This document shows positions 34,543 through 42,289 of a stretch of DNA of 53,385 nucleotides, piece after piece (position 1 is the first letter of the stretch; each line of letters opens with the position of its first letter). Origin of the DNA: a gamma proteobacterium endosymbiont of Lamellibrachia anaximandri (GTDB taxonomy: Bacteria > Pseudomonadota > Gammaproteobacteria > Chromatiales > Chromatiaceae); the NCBI GenBank assembly GCA_016756835.1, contig JAESPE010000010.1:1-53385 (forward strand). Direction: 5' to 3'. Below the pieces are notes generated by a model, which saw nothing but the letters and a program-made list of their open reading frames with translations, searched no databases and had not been told where the DNA came from. A program made the translations under genes and the position numbers.

Positions 34543-35610
34543 TCAATGCACCCTTCGAAAAAACCAAAACGCCAAAAACAGGCAGAGCAGTGTCGGGAAG
34601 GATGCCGCAAACAGCGGGTTGATATCATAGACCACTGCCAGATAGGAGAAGGCCCGGTTCACAAGATAGAAAACCGTACCAATGACCGCACCGGTAAAGA
34701 TACGTTGGCCAATGCTGACGCTACGCAGGGCGCCGAACACAAAGGGCACGCTCAGAAACAGCATGACCAATGTCACCAGGGGCGACACCACCTTTCCCCA
34801 GAAAGCCACCTCGTAGGTCGCGGCATCCTGCCCATTTTCAGTCAGATAGCGGATATAGCTCCAGAGATCCCAGGCCGGCAGCATGTGGGGCTGAACCGTC
34901 ACCACATCCAGCAATGCGGGTTCCAGCAGGGTTGACCACCGCAGGCGCTCCAGCTGTTTCGTAGCGATCCGTCCGGCACCAAATTCGCTCTGCTCAACAC
35001 CATCCAGTTCCCATTCAGGATCGGCATAACGAGCAGTGTCGGCATGGGTGGCCCGCAGCAGTTCTCTCCCCGCGCCATACTCGTAGATCGAGATATCAGC
35101 CAACGTCGAGTCGGGCAGAATACGACGGATATTGATGAAGGTATCGCCGTCCCTCGCCCAAAAACCGTACTTTGTCTGCAACGTCACCTGGTCAGACAGC
35201 GCGTCCATCTTCATACGCTGGGCACGCTGTTCCGTTACCGGCGCCAACAGCTCCCCGACAGCCAGAATAACCAGCAGCATGACAAAACCGGTCTTCAGGA
35301 CAGCCCCCACGATGCGGGATATCGACACCCCCGCAGCACGCATGGCAATCAGTTCGGAGTTGTTCGCAAGCGCCCCCAGGCCAATCAGACTGCCCAGCAA
35401 GGTGGCGACGGGGAAGATCTCGTAGGTATAGCGGGGCAGAATCAGGAGTACATAAGTGAAGGCTTTGACCGTGGTGTAACTCCCTTTGCCCACCTCTTCC
35501 AGTTCTCCCAGTACGGAGAAGAAACCCAGCAGCACCAACAACAGCGCCAGGACCATCAACATCCCCAGTGCCACGGAACGGCCGATATAGCGATCCAGCA
35601 GGTTGGTCAT
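34543..35610 (-). CDS. lptG: LPS export permease LptG
   Basis: Inner-membrane permease (355 residues, six helices in two groups of three, with a large periplasmic beta-jellyroll between) that with LptF and the ATPase LptB extracts lipopolysaccharide from the inner membrane and passes it to LptC. Family features are LLDRYIGRSVALGML at the start, SELIAMRAAGVSISRI (coupling region), YGFWARDGDTFINIRRI in the jellyroll, and PFVFGALRSVSIGQRIFTG near the C-terminus. The ATG at 35610 overlaps the lptF stop (ATGA). A longer frame from the TTG at 35622 is unnecessary. Confidence 0.93.
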   Translation of the reverse strand: MTNLLDRYIGRSVALGMLMVLALLLVLLGFFSVLGELEEVGKGSYTTVKAFTYVLLILPRYTYEIFPVATLLGSLIGLGALANNSELIAMRAAGVSISRIVGAVLKTGFVMLLVILAVGELLAPVTEQRAQRMKMDALSDQVTLQTKYGFWARDGDTFINIRRILPDSTLADISIYEYGAGRELLRATHADTARYADPEWELDGVEQSEFGAGRIATKQLERLRWSTLLEPALLDVVTVQPHMLPAWDLWSYIRYLTENGQDAATYEVAFWGKVVSPLVTLVMLFLSVPFVFGALRSVSIGQRIFTGAVIGTVFYLVNRAFSYLAVVYDINPLFAASFPTLLCLFLAFWFFRRVH

Positions 35611-36713
35611 GCCCGAGTCCAACGCAGACGACGGCGCCAGCGGCGATACCAGACACGGTCAGGTAACAGCATAATCAGTGCCACCCCCCCCATCGAAAGG
35701 TGTACCCACCACATCCCCAACCAGGCAGGGGTTACCTGATCCTTCATCCAGTTTTCGGAAACGCCCTGAAGACTGAGATAGATAGTGTAGATCAGAAATG
35801 CCAGGGCCAGCCTGCCAAAGGGTCCTTGGCGCGGCAGCGAACGGCTCAACGGCAGACTCAGCAGAGCAAAGGCCAGTACCCCCAGCGCGGGTGACAGGCG
35901 GTATTGAAATTCGGAGCGGTCGTAGATGTCAGAAGATGCCAGCAGGACATGGGTCGGCAGGCTATTGCGGGGACGGTTACCCACGGTGGACACGGCTTCT
36001 CCTATGCGTATGGCATAGGCACCAAATTCACTCACCACATAATCCGCCCGACCGGGCTGACCTTTGTAGCGAAACCCATCCTCCAATACCAGGAACCGGT
36101 CACCCGTCTCCGGATCCACCCGCTGAAAACCGGTAGCGGCGGTCACCAAACCCAGATCGTCCCCCTGCCGGGTCTGCACAAAGATATTGTGCATACGATG
36201 GTCGCTCTCCGAGATCGACTCCACATAGAAGACCAGATCGCCCTTGCTGTATTCGTTGAACCGCCCCGGACTCACACCTGCCAGTTCCACCGACTGGCCC
36301 GTCTGTCCGCTGATGATCCGCGCAATCAGCTGACTCGACCAGGGCTGCACCCCCATGGAGAGCCAGGCCACGAGCAGGGAAACCGGCAATCCCGCCAGCA
36401 GGATGCTCCGAAAGATACGCAGGCTGCCTACACCACAGGATTCCAGGGCGATCATCTCACTATCCCGGTACATCCGGCCGACAGCATAGAGCACAGCGAA
36501 GAAGAAAGCGGGCGGAATCAGGCGGGCAAGATAGCGAAAAATCTGCAGCCCCAGCAGCTGGAAGAGCACATCCGCGCTCACCTCTCCCACCGCCACCTGC
36601 TGTAAAAAACCGATAAAACTATGGCTGACCAATACCAGCAGCAGTATCAAGAGGATCGCAAACAGCGCCTTGAACACTTCCTGCAGCAGATAACGGTCAA
36701 TGAGAGAGATCAC
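35607..36713 (-). CDS. lptF: LPS export permease LptF
   Basis: Partner permease of LptG in the LptB2FG exporter. It has 368 residues from the GTG at 36713, nearly the E. coli length (366). SLIDRYLLQEVFKALFAIL at the start, MYRDSEMIALESCGVGSLRI (coupling helix) and YRLSPALGVLAFALLSLPLS are recognisable. The open frame continues about 98 codons upstream into the divergent pepA gene, but that part has no family similarity, so the GTG is chosen even without a strong ribosome site. The gene is divergent from pepA across 117 bases, the usual gammaproteobacterial arrangement, and that spacer should hold both promoters. Confidence 0.92.
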   Translation of the reverse strand: MISLIDRYLLQEVFKALFAILLILLLVLVSHSFIGFLQQVAVGEVSADVLFQLLGLQIFRYLARLIPPAFFFAVLYAVGRMYRDSEMIALESCGVGSLRIFRSILLAGLPVSLLVAWLSMGVQPWSSQLIARIISGQTGQSVELAGVSPGRFNEYSKGDLVFYVESISESDHRMHNIFVQTRQGDDLGLVTAATGFQRVDPETGDRFLVLEDGFRYKGQPGRADYVVSEFGAYAIRIGEAVSTVGNRPRNSLPTHVLLASSDIYDRSEFQYRLSPALGVLAFALLSLPLSRSLPRQGPFGRLALAFLIYTIYLSLQGVSENWMKDQVTPAWLGMWWVHLSMGGVALIMLLPDRVWYRRWRRRLRWTRA

Positions 36714-36830
36714 GGCAATGGTAAATCGTTGCTGTTTCGGTAGACTACAATGGTTTCGGAACCCTATCCTATCAAGAATTGCAGCCTGGATAGACATCAT
36801 CTCCACCAAAATATCGAGGACCGGTAATAT

Positions 36831-38330
36831 ATGGAATTCAGCATCAAGTCTGGGGATCCCACCAAACAACGCACCGCCTGCCTGGTGCTTGGCGTCTACT
36901 CCCATCGTCGGCTTTCGCCCATTGCGCAGCAAGTGGACAAGGCCAGCAAGGGATACCTCGCCAAGATTCTGAAGCGCGGCGATATGAATGGTGAGTCCGG
37001 CGAACAAGTGATGCTGTACGATGTACCTGGTAGCCTGGCCGAGCGGGTGCTGCTGGTCGGCCTGGGAAAAGCCCGGGAGTTTACCCTTAAGCAGTACCGC
37101 AAGACCCTCTCATCCATTGTTAAAAGTCTGGACAAAAGCCACGCTGCTGAAGCCGTTTGTTGTCTGAGTGACCTGGAGCTTCAGGACGGCAACCTCTATC
37201 AGACAGTGCGCGACACGGTCATCTCCGCAGAGGAGGCGGTATACCGTGCAGACGAACTGAAGAGTGAGCGCAAAACACCCAAGCGTCCACTGAAGCGCCT
37301 GACCCTTTTTCTCGGTGACCGCCGCCGGTTGAAAACCGCGCAAAAGGCAGTGAGCCATGGTCAGGGCATCGCCAACGGCATGAACCTGGCCAAGGGCCTC
37401 TCCAATCTGCCGGGCAATATCTGCACCCCGACCTACCTTGCTGATCAGGCCCGCAAACTCAGCAGAAAATCCCGCCGCCTCAAGGTGCAGGTACTGGACG
37501 AAAAACAGATGGAGAAACTGGGCATGGGCGCCCTGCTCTCCGTCTCCCGCGGCAGCCGCCAACCCGCCAAACTGATCATCGTGGAGTACAAAGGCGGAAA
37601 ACCCGACACCAAACCCGTCGTACTGGTCGGCAAGGGATTGACCTTCGACGCAGGCGGAATCTCCCTCAAACCCTCGGCAGGAATGGATGAGATGAAATAC
37701 GACATGTGCGGCGGCGCCAGCGTCATCGGCACCCTGCAGGCCTGCGCTGAGATGGAACTGTCGCTGAATGTCATCGGTGTGGTGCCCTCATCCGAGAATC
37801 TGCCGGACGGCGATGCCAACAAACCCGGCGACATTGTCACCAGCATGTCCGGTCAGACCATTGAGATACTCAACACCGACGCGGAAGGCCGCCTGATCCT
37901 CTGCGATGCCCTCACCTACAGCGAACGTTTCGAGCCGGCAGCCGTCATCGATATCGCCACCCTTACCGGCGCCTGCATCGTCGCCCTGGGAAAACACGCC
38001 TCTGGTCTGATGGCCAATAATGACGCGCTCGCCGATGAAGTCCTCAACGCCGGCAGCCACAGCGGCGACCGGGCCTGGCGTCTGCCGCTTTGGGAGGATT
38101 ATCAGTCGCAACTCGACAGCAACTTTGCCGATATGGGAAATATCGGCGGCAAGGGCGCTGGAACCATTACCGCCGCCTGTTTCCTCTCCCGCTACACGAA
38201 AAAATTCAAGTGGGCCCATCTGGATATTGCCGGCACCGCTTGGCTTTCCGGCGGAGCAAAAGGCGCTACCGGCCGCCCGGTGCCATTGCTGACCCAGTTC
38301 CTGCTGAAACGCAGTGGACAGAGTGACTAG
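36831..38330 (+). CDS. pepA: Leucyl aminopeptidase PepA (M17 family)
   Basis: Cytosolic hexameric di-zinc aminopeptidase of 499 residues. The N-terminal domain (1-170) precedes the catalytic domain, with VGKGLTFDAGGISLKP (metal Lys and Asp), YDMCGGASVIG and the family signature NTDAEGRL at 348-355, followed by IATLTGACIVALG. All metal ligands appear present. In some bacteria PepA is also a DNA-binding protein in recombination and gene regulation. It starts divergently from lptF, and downstream come a GTAG-type repeat and holC, matching the conserved lptGF-pepA-holC neighbourhood. Confidence 0.95.
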   Translation: MEFSIKSGDPTKQRTACLVLGVYSHRRLSPIAQQVDKASKGYLAKILKRGDMNGESGEQVMLYDVPGSLAERVLLVGLGKAREFTLKQYRKTLSSIVKSLDKSHAAEAVCCLSDLELQDGNLYQTVRDTVISAEEAVYRADELKSERKTPKRPLKRLTLFLGDRRRLKTAQKAVSHGQGIANGMNLAKGLSNLPGNICTPTYLADQARKLSRKSRRLKVQVLDEKQMEKLGMGALLSVSRGSRQPAKLIIVEYKGGKPDTKPVVLVGKGLTFDAGGISLKPSAGMDEMKYDMCGGASVIGTLQACAEMELSLNVIGVVPSSENLPDGDANKPGDIVTSMSGQTIEILNTDAEGRLILCDALTYSERFEPAAVIDIATLTGACIVALGKHASGLMANNDALADEVLNAGSHSGDRAWRLPLWEDYQSQLDSNFADMGNIGGKGAGTITAACFLSRYTKKFKWAHLDIAGTAWLSGGAKGATGRPVPLLTQFLLKRSGQSD

Positions 38331-38367
38331 TGCGCTATCAAGGTAATAATTTCGGATTCAGCCAGGA

Positions 38368-38429
38368 TGTAGGGTGCGCCATGCGCACCAAAACAAGCCG
38401 TAATCATGGTGCGCACGGCACACCCTACA
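38368..38429. repeat. GTAG-headed palindromic repeat, family D, between pepA and holC
   Basis: Inverted arms of 23 bases at 38368-38390 and 38407-38429, TGTAGGGTGCGCCATGCGCA and its partner, with 21 of 23 positions matching. The spacer is 16 bases. Both arms begin TGTAGGGTG when read inward. It ends ten bases before the holC start, next to its ribosome site (CAGCAGG). Confidence 0.75.
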
Positions 38430-38439
38430 GGACAGCAGG

Positions 38440-38868
38440 ATGACCCAAGTCGATTTCTACATCCTCAAAGAGCAGGCCAGAGCCAACCGCTATATGCTCG
38501 CCTGTCGACTGGTGGAGAAGATCTATCATCAGGGACGAAGGATCTTCATCCACACGGTTTCCAATGAGGAGGCCCGGCATATGGATCGTCTGCTCTGGAC
38601 CTTCCGTCAGGGCAGCTTCGTGCCCCATGCACAGCTACAGGATGCAAACAGTGCCGTCACGCCTGTTATTATCGGCTGTGGTGGAGATGCTGAGGAAGAG
38701 AGCGATGTGCTGATCAACCTCACCACAGATGTGCCAAACTTTTTCAGTCGCTTTGAAAGGGTGGCAGAAGTGATAGACAAAGAGCCTGAACTCAAGACTG
38801 CTGGTCGCGAACGATTCCGTTTCTATCGCGATCGGGGTTACCCACTCAAAACCCATGAGATCAGCTAG
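38440..38868 (+). CDS. holC: DNA polymerase III chi subunit
   Basis: Clamp-loader accessory subunit of 142 residues (E. coli 147) that bridges the polymerase III complex to single-strand-binding protein. Characteristic parts are VDFYILKEQARANRYMLACR at the start, IYHQGRRIFIHT, the LWTFRQGSFVPHAQ motif and RFRFYRDRGYPLKTHEI at the end. Its stop touches the next ATG (TAGATG). In most relatives valS follows directly; here it does not. The upstream repeat in the spacer sits against the ribosome site. Confidence 0.93.
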   Translation: MTQVDFYILKEQARANRYMLACRLVEKIYHQGRRIFIHTVSNEEARHMDRLLWTFRQGSFVPHAQLQDANSAVTPVIIGCGGDAEEESDVLINLTTDVPNFFSRFERVAEVIDKEPELKTAGRERFRFYRDRGYPLKTHEIS

Positions 38869-39243
38869 ATGAACCCGACCGATCCTGAAAATATCGATCT
38901 GAATGAGCTGGACATCCCCCTGCTTGATGATGTCGTCCAAGCCGAGACACTCATCTCTCCAACAAGTGAGCCGTCAGCGGAAAGTATCGACGAGCAAGCA
39001 GATTTCCAGCCTCTACCCGATCACGACGCTATCATCAGCATAGTTCGGGAGGGTTTGCAGGATCAGCTCAATCACGAACTCTTCTCCATCGTTCAGCAGG
39101 CTGTAGAGCAAGCGGTCACCCAAGCCACCGGCCAATTAAAACAGGTCATTGAGGACGAGGTGAGCAGTTCCCTGGAACGGCGCATAAAACAACTTGTCGA
39201 GCGAGCGCTTGATGAAAAATTTGGAGATCTTTCGCAACAATAG
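38869..39243 (+). CDS. Acidic coiled-coil protein of unknown function downstream of holC
   Basis: Not recognised. Its 124 residues split into an acidic, disordered-looking N-terminal half (NPTDPENIDLNELDIPLLDD, then many Ser/Glu) and a C-terminal helical half from about residue 55. That half has repeated Gln/Val/Glu heptads (FSIVQQAVEQAVTQATGQL and RRIKQLVERALDEKF), probably a coiled coil. It starts one base after the holC stop and is followed by a rho-independent terminator, so it closes the pepA-holC transcription unit. A link to replication is suggested only by this placement. Confidence 0.7.
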   Translation: MNPTDPENIDLNELDIPLLDDVVQAETLISPTSEPSAESIDEQADFQPLPDHDAIISIVREGLQDQLNHELFSIVQQAVEQAVTQATGQLKQVIEDEVSSSLERRIKQLVERALDEKFGDLSQQ

Positions 39244-39279
39244 AAAAACATGCGTGATTTAAAGCGTAGATTGCAAACA

Positions 39280-39309
39280 AGAGGTAGTGGTTTCTCCACG
39301 ACCTCTTTT
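39280..39309 (+). terminator. Rho-independent terminator after the holC unit
   Basis: Eleven-pair stem with one mismatch (AGAGGTAGTGG with CCACGACCTCT, loop TTTCT), followed by four T residues. It lies 37 bases after the stop of the acidic coiled-coil gene. Confidence 0.75.
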
Positions 39310-39325
39310 CATTGGGACTGATCCC

Positions 39326-39823
39326 ATGAAAAAAAATCAGATCATCACTCATCTCTCCCTGGAACCCCATATCGAGGGTGGATTTTTTCACCGAACCTAC
39401 CAGTCCGAACATCTGACGATCCCTACTGATATTGGGAAACCACGTCCACTACTCACCTCGATCTATTACCTGCTGAGCAATGACAGCCCCATCGGCTATC
39501 TGCATAAAAACCGTTCCGACATCATCCACTACTTCCATTCCGGTTCGTCACTGACGTACCACATCATTCATCCAGAAGGAAGAGTTGAACGAGTCATAAT
39601 GGGAAAAGATCTGGCGGCAGGGCAAAAACTGCAGCTCATCGTCAAAGGCGGTTGCTGGAAGGCGACGGAACTTACCACAGGCGAATACGGATTGGTAAGT
39701 GAAGCGGTTTGCCCAGGATTTGATTATGCGGATATGACGATTGCTACCCGAGAAGAGATTCAACGCCTGTTTCCGAATATCCCGGATGCGTTAAATCGAC
39801 TGATCAAACCTGCCCAGAACTAA
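39326..39823 (+). CDS. DUF985 cupin protein
   Basis: Cytosolic protein of 165 residues with a single DUF985 beta-barrel (cupin): EPHIEGGFFHRTYQS, TSIYYLLSNDSPIGYLHKN, SDIIHYFHSGSSLTYHI, and the end block CPGFDYADMTIATREEI. Members are structurally known (yeast YML079w type) but without a defined reaction. The ATG at 39326 is chosen; the GTG at 39287 lies within the preceding terminator hairpin. It is monocistronic. The region after it, 39824-40078, contains only repeats. Confidence 0.88.
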   Translation: MKKNQIITHLSLEPHIEGGFFHRTYQSEHLTIPTDIGKPRPLLTSIYYLLSNDSPIGYLHKNRSDIIHYFHSGSSLTYHIIHPEGRVERVIMGKDLAAGQKLQLIVKGGCWKATELTTGEYGLVSEAVCPGFDYADMTIATREEIQRLFPNIPDALNRLIKPAQN

Positions 39824-39891
39824 ACCATTTCCCTACAGGCGGTCACTTTAGCCATTAGACATGGTGATTAGTTACAAAGCTCAGCAGATCG

Positions 39892-39959
39892 GTAGGAGCG
39901 GCGCCCTCGCCGCGATCCAGGCTCGAACCGTGGCATCGCCGCGAGGGCGCGGCTCCTAC
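39892..39959. repeat. GTAG-headed palindromic repeat, family C
   Basis: Inverted 25-base arms GTAGGAGCGGCGCCCTCGCC... at 39892-39916 and 39935-39959, with 23 of 25 positions matching. A related single arm lies at 41236. The rest of the 255-base spacer holds only a second small hairpin (39963-39986). Confidence 0.75.
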
Positions 39960-39962
39960 AGT

Positions 39963-39986
39963 AGGGAAGCTGTCTCTGGCTTCCCT
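39963..39986. repeat. Small perfect hairpin next to repeat C
   Basis: AGGGAAGC (39963-39970) pairs exactly with GCTTCCCT (39979-39986) over an eight-base loop. No T tract follows, so terminator function is unlikely. It is probably part of the composite repeat. Confidence 0.5.
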
Positions 39987-40078
39987 GTTCACCAGCGGGT
40001 GAGTCAATTTGTGAACCCCACTGAACTTTATATCTAATCACCTTAGACATTGCAGAAAAAATGGCGCTTCAGGAAAAA

Positions 40079-41143
40079 TTAGTGAGTAGATTTCCATGAC
40101 CCCGTTAAGGGTTTGGGGACACGAAAACGCTGGATAATGTCATTCAGGTTTTCAACGCCATCATAGGCGATCAACAAATGGTACGAACAATCCTCTTCCT
40201 GCATTACAGCCAGCCCTTCAGCCTTCCCTCCCGCAGGAGGAGTGATCTCGCCCAGAAGCTGAACTTTACCGATATCAACGTCACGCGCCTCTCCGGGAAC
40301 AAGGTCTTTACCATCCCAGTGATACAGCCGATAAGACCCATCACCATCCCCGACGGGACCGGCAAGAATCAGAAAACCGTCGGACACACTGGCTATACTC
40401 CTGATACCGCGACCGCCCAGTCTGACATACAACAGGTCATTCTGTGATTTGTGATCATCAAATTTCAGTTTCATAACGGGTACATAGTTGCCCCGAAATA
40501 CCGGACCGCGAAAACCGAGATACAACCAACCGTCTTTAGTGGCGATACCCTCGATATCGATCCCGTTCTCCTTGCTCGCGATTCCCCTGAACATTTTCAA
40601 TACCGGATGTTGCTTGAACACACCCCGGAGCGTTATTGATTTCCTGTCGATCTCCCGACCATCGGCATCAATTCTGATTCGATACAGCCGGTCACGGCTC
40701 TTCTCATCTTCGATCCTGTCGGCCCGAAGCCTTTTTCTGTTCTTCTTATATTTCTTATCCGGTTTGAGCGCTTTACGCTTGGATGAATGGGAACCAATTA
40801 CATAGATGTACTCGCGGTCGACCGCAATTCCCTCAGAGTCCATCTCCATCCCGCTTGAGCCATCGTCTTCAAATAGCAGAATATTTTTATGAACACTGTA
40901 ACCGCCATCATCCCCTTTTGTTAGAAGCTGTATATAGTTTTCGTTTTCATCCTTGCCGGCAGCCTCGTCTGCACCAATCACCAGGAACTGACCAATTTTA
41001 TCGAGTGCACTGACATCCTTGGCAGCAACGATGTCCTCAGGCAAACGGATGTCAGGAGCCATTGGCTGTAATGCTTCTCCATAAGAGGCATGATGAAACA
41101 AAGCCAACATTACAACCACACAACCTAGCCATATACCATTCAT
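40079..41143 (-). CDS. Exported DUF3616-like beta-propeller protein
   Basis: Protein of about 354 residues with a signal peptide (IWLGCVVVMLALFHHASYG). The mature part has the DUF3616 pattern: DSEGIAVDREYIYVIGSHSS, a basic insert rich in Lys/Arg (about 125-150), RLYRIRIDADG, IDIEGIATKDGWLYLGFRGP and GKAEGLAVMQ. The repeated EGxA...YxxG units suggest a beta-propeller similar to esterase-like phytase families, but no catalytic set is evident. The ATG at 41143 gives the signal peptide directly; the GTG at 41161 only adds six residues. Lies downstream of arnD on the same strand, about 118 bases away and separated by a REP-like arm. Function unknown. Confidence 0.7.
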   Translation of the reverse strand: MNGIWLGCVVVMLALFHHASYGEALQPMAPDIRLPEDIVAAKDVSALDKIGQFLVIGADEAAGKDENENYIQLLTKGDDGGYSVHKNILLFEDDGSSGMEMDSEGIAVDREYIYVIGSHSSKRKALKPDKKYKKNRKRLRADRIEDEKSRDRLYRIRIDADGREIDRKSITLRGVFKQHPVLKMFRGIASKENGIDIEGIATKDGWLYLGFRGPVFRGNYVPVMKLKFDDHKSQNDLLYVRLGGRGIRSIASVSDGFLILAGPVGDGDGSYRLYHWDGKDLVPGEARDVDIGKVQLLGEITPPAGGKAEGLAVMQEEDCSYHLLIAYDGVENLNDIIQRFRVPKPLTGSWKSTH

Positions 41144-41235
41144 AACATCTCTATCGCTCACGGGGGTAATATCAATGCATCCGTCAATTCGGGTACAGTT
41201 AAACTGCCTGGCTGCAGGCTAAAGGGTACTATATT

Positions 41236-41260
41236 GTAAGGAGCGGCGCCCCGCCGCGAT
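41236..41260. repeat. Single family C repeat arm abutting the arnD stop
   Basis: GGAGCGGCGCCCCGCCGCGAT forms a hairpin GCGGCG/CGCCGC with a three-base loop. It ends exactly where the arnD stop codon begins (41261). It may end or stabilise the arn transcript. Confidence 0.6.
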
Positions 41261-42166
41261 TTACTCGACAGGGATACTCTGCATGGCAAGATGACCTGAG
41301 CGGCCTTCAAGTTCGCCCCAACCGATCTGGTGCTTGGGCAAGGTGGCAAGATCCAGGGAATCATAAGTATCCCCCACTGCCTGGACAGTGCCTTCGAACC
41401 CTTTCCACATCACCAGCAGTTTCTCCATGGTCGACAGCAACTGCATCCCTTCCAGCTCGGCATGCAGTGTGTAGACGCGGCCATTGGGCAGGATATGCTG
41501 ACTCTCCGCATAGATGTATTCGTGTACATTTTCTTCGGTGATGCCGTCGCGACCGATCAGCTCATCGAGGGTGGGAAGCGTGGTGGGGATCTGTGGACAT
41601 TTGGATTCGATGCCCTGTAGCACAGGATAGAAGGCACTCTTGCCACGGACATCACTGGCGTACTTGAGACCGGCCTCCTCCTCCCATTTCAAGGTATGGG
41701 CATTGAGCTGCCAACCTGCGGCACCGTGGGTAGTCGCAGCATGGCCGAAAACTTCCTGGAAGGTCTCTGCCGCCAGATCCAGCTCTCGACGGGTCCATTG
41801 CTCATCCTTGTGTGCAACGTAATCCTGCCAGCGCACATGATCGTAACAGTGGATACCCACCTCGTGACCCGCCTCGGCCACCGAACGCATCACATCACCC
41901 GCTTTACGGCCGATATGTGGTCCGGGTAGCAGCACTCCGTACATCAGGGTTTTGAGGCCGTAGTTGCTGGCCACTGAGGTACGCCGCACCTTTTGCAGGA
42001 ATCCGGGACGAAAGATGCGCCGCAGGGCGCGGCCGGTGTGGTCTGGTCCCAGACTGAAGAGAAAGGTGGCGCGGACTTGATACTCGTCGAACAGGCGCAA
42101 CAATGCAGGCACCCCTTCCAGGGTGCCGCGATAGGTGTCTACGTCAACCTTGAGTGCGACTGTCAT
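41261..42166 (-). CDS. arnD: 4-deoxy-4-formamido-L-arabinose-phosphoundecaprenol deformylase
   Basis: Removes the formyl group from undecaprenyl-phosphate-linked Ara4FN, giving Ara4N-undecaprenyl phosphate for lipid A modification. The 301-residue protein (E. coli 296) is a NodB-like deacetylase with LKVDVDTYRGTLEGVP at the start (metal Asp pair), HEVGIHCYDHVRWQDY (metal His), THGAAGWQLN and SDVRGKSAFYP. The conserved start fixes the ATG at 42166; the open frame extends upstream only through a REP-like repeat. Last gene of the arn operon, downstream of the arnA dehydrogenase gene by 123 bases, most of it the repeat. Confidence 0.92.
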   Translation of the reverse strand: MTVALKVDVDTYRGTLEGVPALLRLFDEYQVRATFLFSLGPDHTGRALRRIFRPGFLQKVRRTSVASNYGLKTLMYGVLLPGPHIGRKAGDVMRSVAEAGHEVGIHCYDHVRWQDYVAHKDEQWTRRELDLAAETFQEVFGHAATTHGAAGWQLNAHTLKWEEEAGLKYASDVRGKSAFYPVLQGIESKCPQIPTTLPTLDELIGRDGITEENVHEYIYAESQHILPNGRVYTLHAELEGMQLLSTMEKLLVMWKGFEGTVQAVGDTYDSLDLATLPKHQIGWGELEGRSGHLAMQSIPVE

Positions 42167-42177
42167 AGGCGGCAAAT

Positions 42178-42268
42178 CGTAGGCCTGTTCAAGCATAGCG
42201 GAACCGGCAAGCACCGACCGTTGCGCCAAGCCTTTTGCCTGATCCGCTGCGCTTGATCAGGCCTACGG
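42178..42268. repeat. REP-like inverted pair, family A copy 4, inside the arn operon
   Basis: Left arm GTAGGCCTGTTCAAGCATAG...GGAACCGG. Right arm, minus strand, GTAGGCCTGATCAAGCGCAG with a perfect eight-pair stem GCCTGATC/GATCAGGC. It fills the arnA-arnD spacer, so it is transcribed and could alter the relative level of arnD. Confidence 0.8.
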
Positions 42269-42289
42269 ATCCAAGTTACCAAACCCGGA

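Noticed and set aside
36714-37007. N-terminal extension of LptF by about 98 residues
   Set aside because: The extension runs into pepA on the other strand and has no similarity to LptF. The GTG at 36713 gives the normal length.
39287-39325. GTG start for the DUF985 cupin
   Set aside because: It lies inside a terminator hairpin and precedes the conserved region. The ATG at 39326 is better.
42167-42229. N-terminal extension of ArnD
   Set aside because: It would translate one arm of a REP-like repeat. The conserved N-terminus starts at the ATG at 42166.
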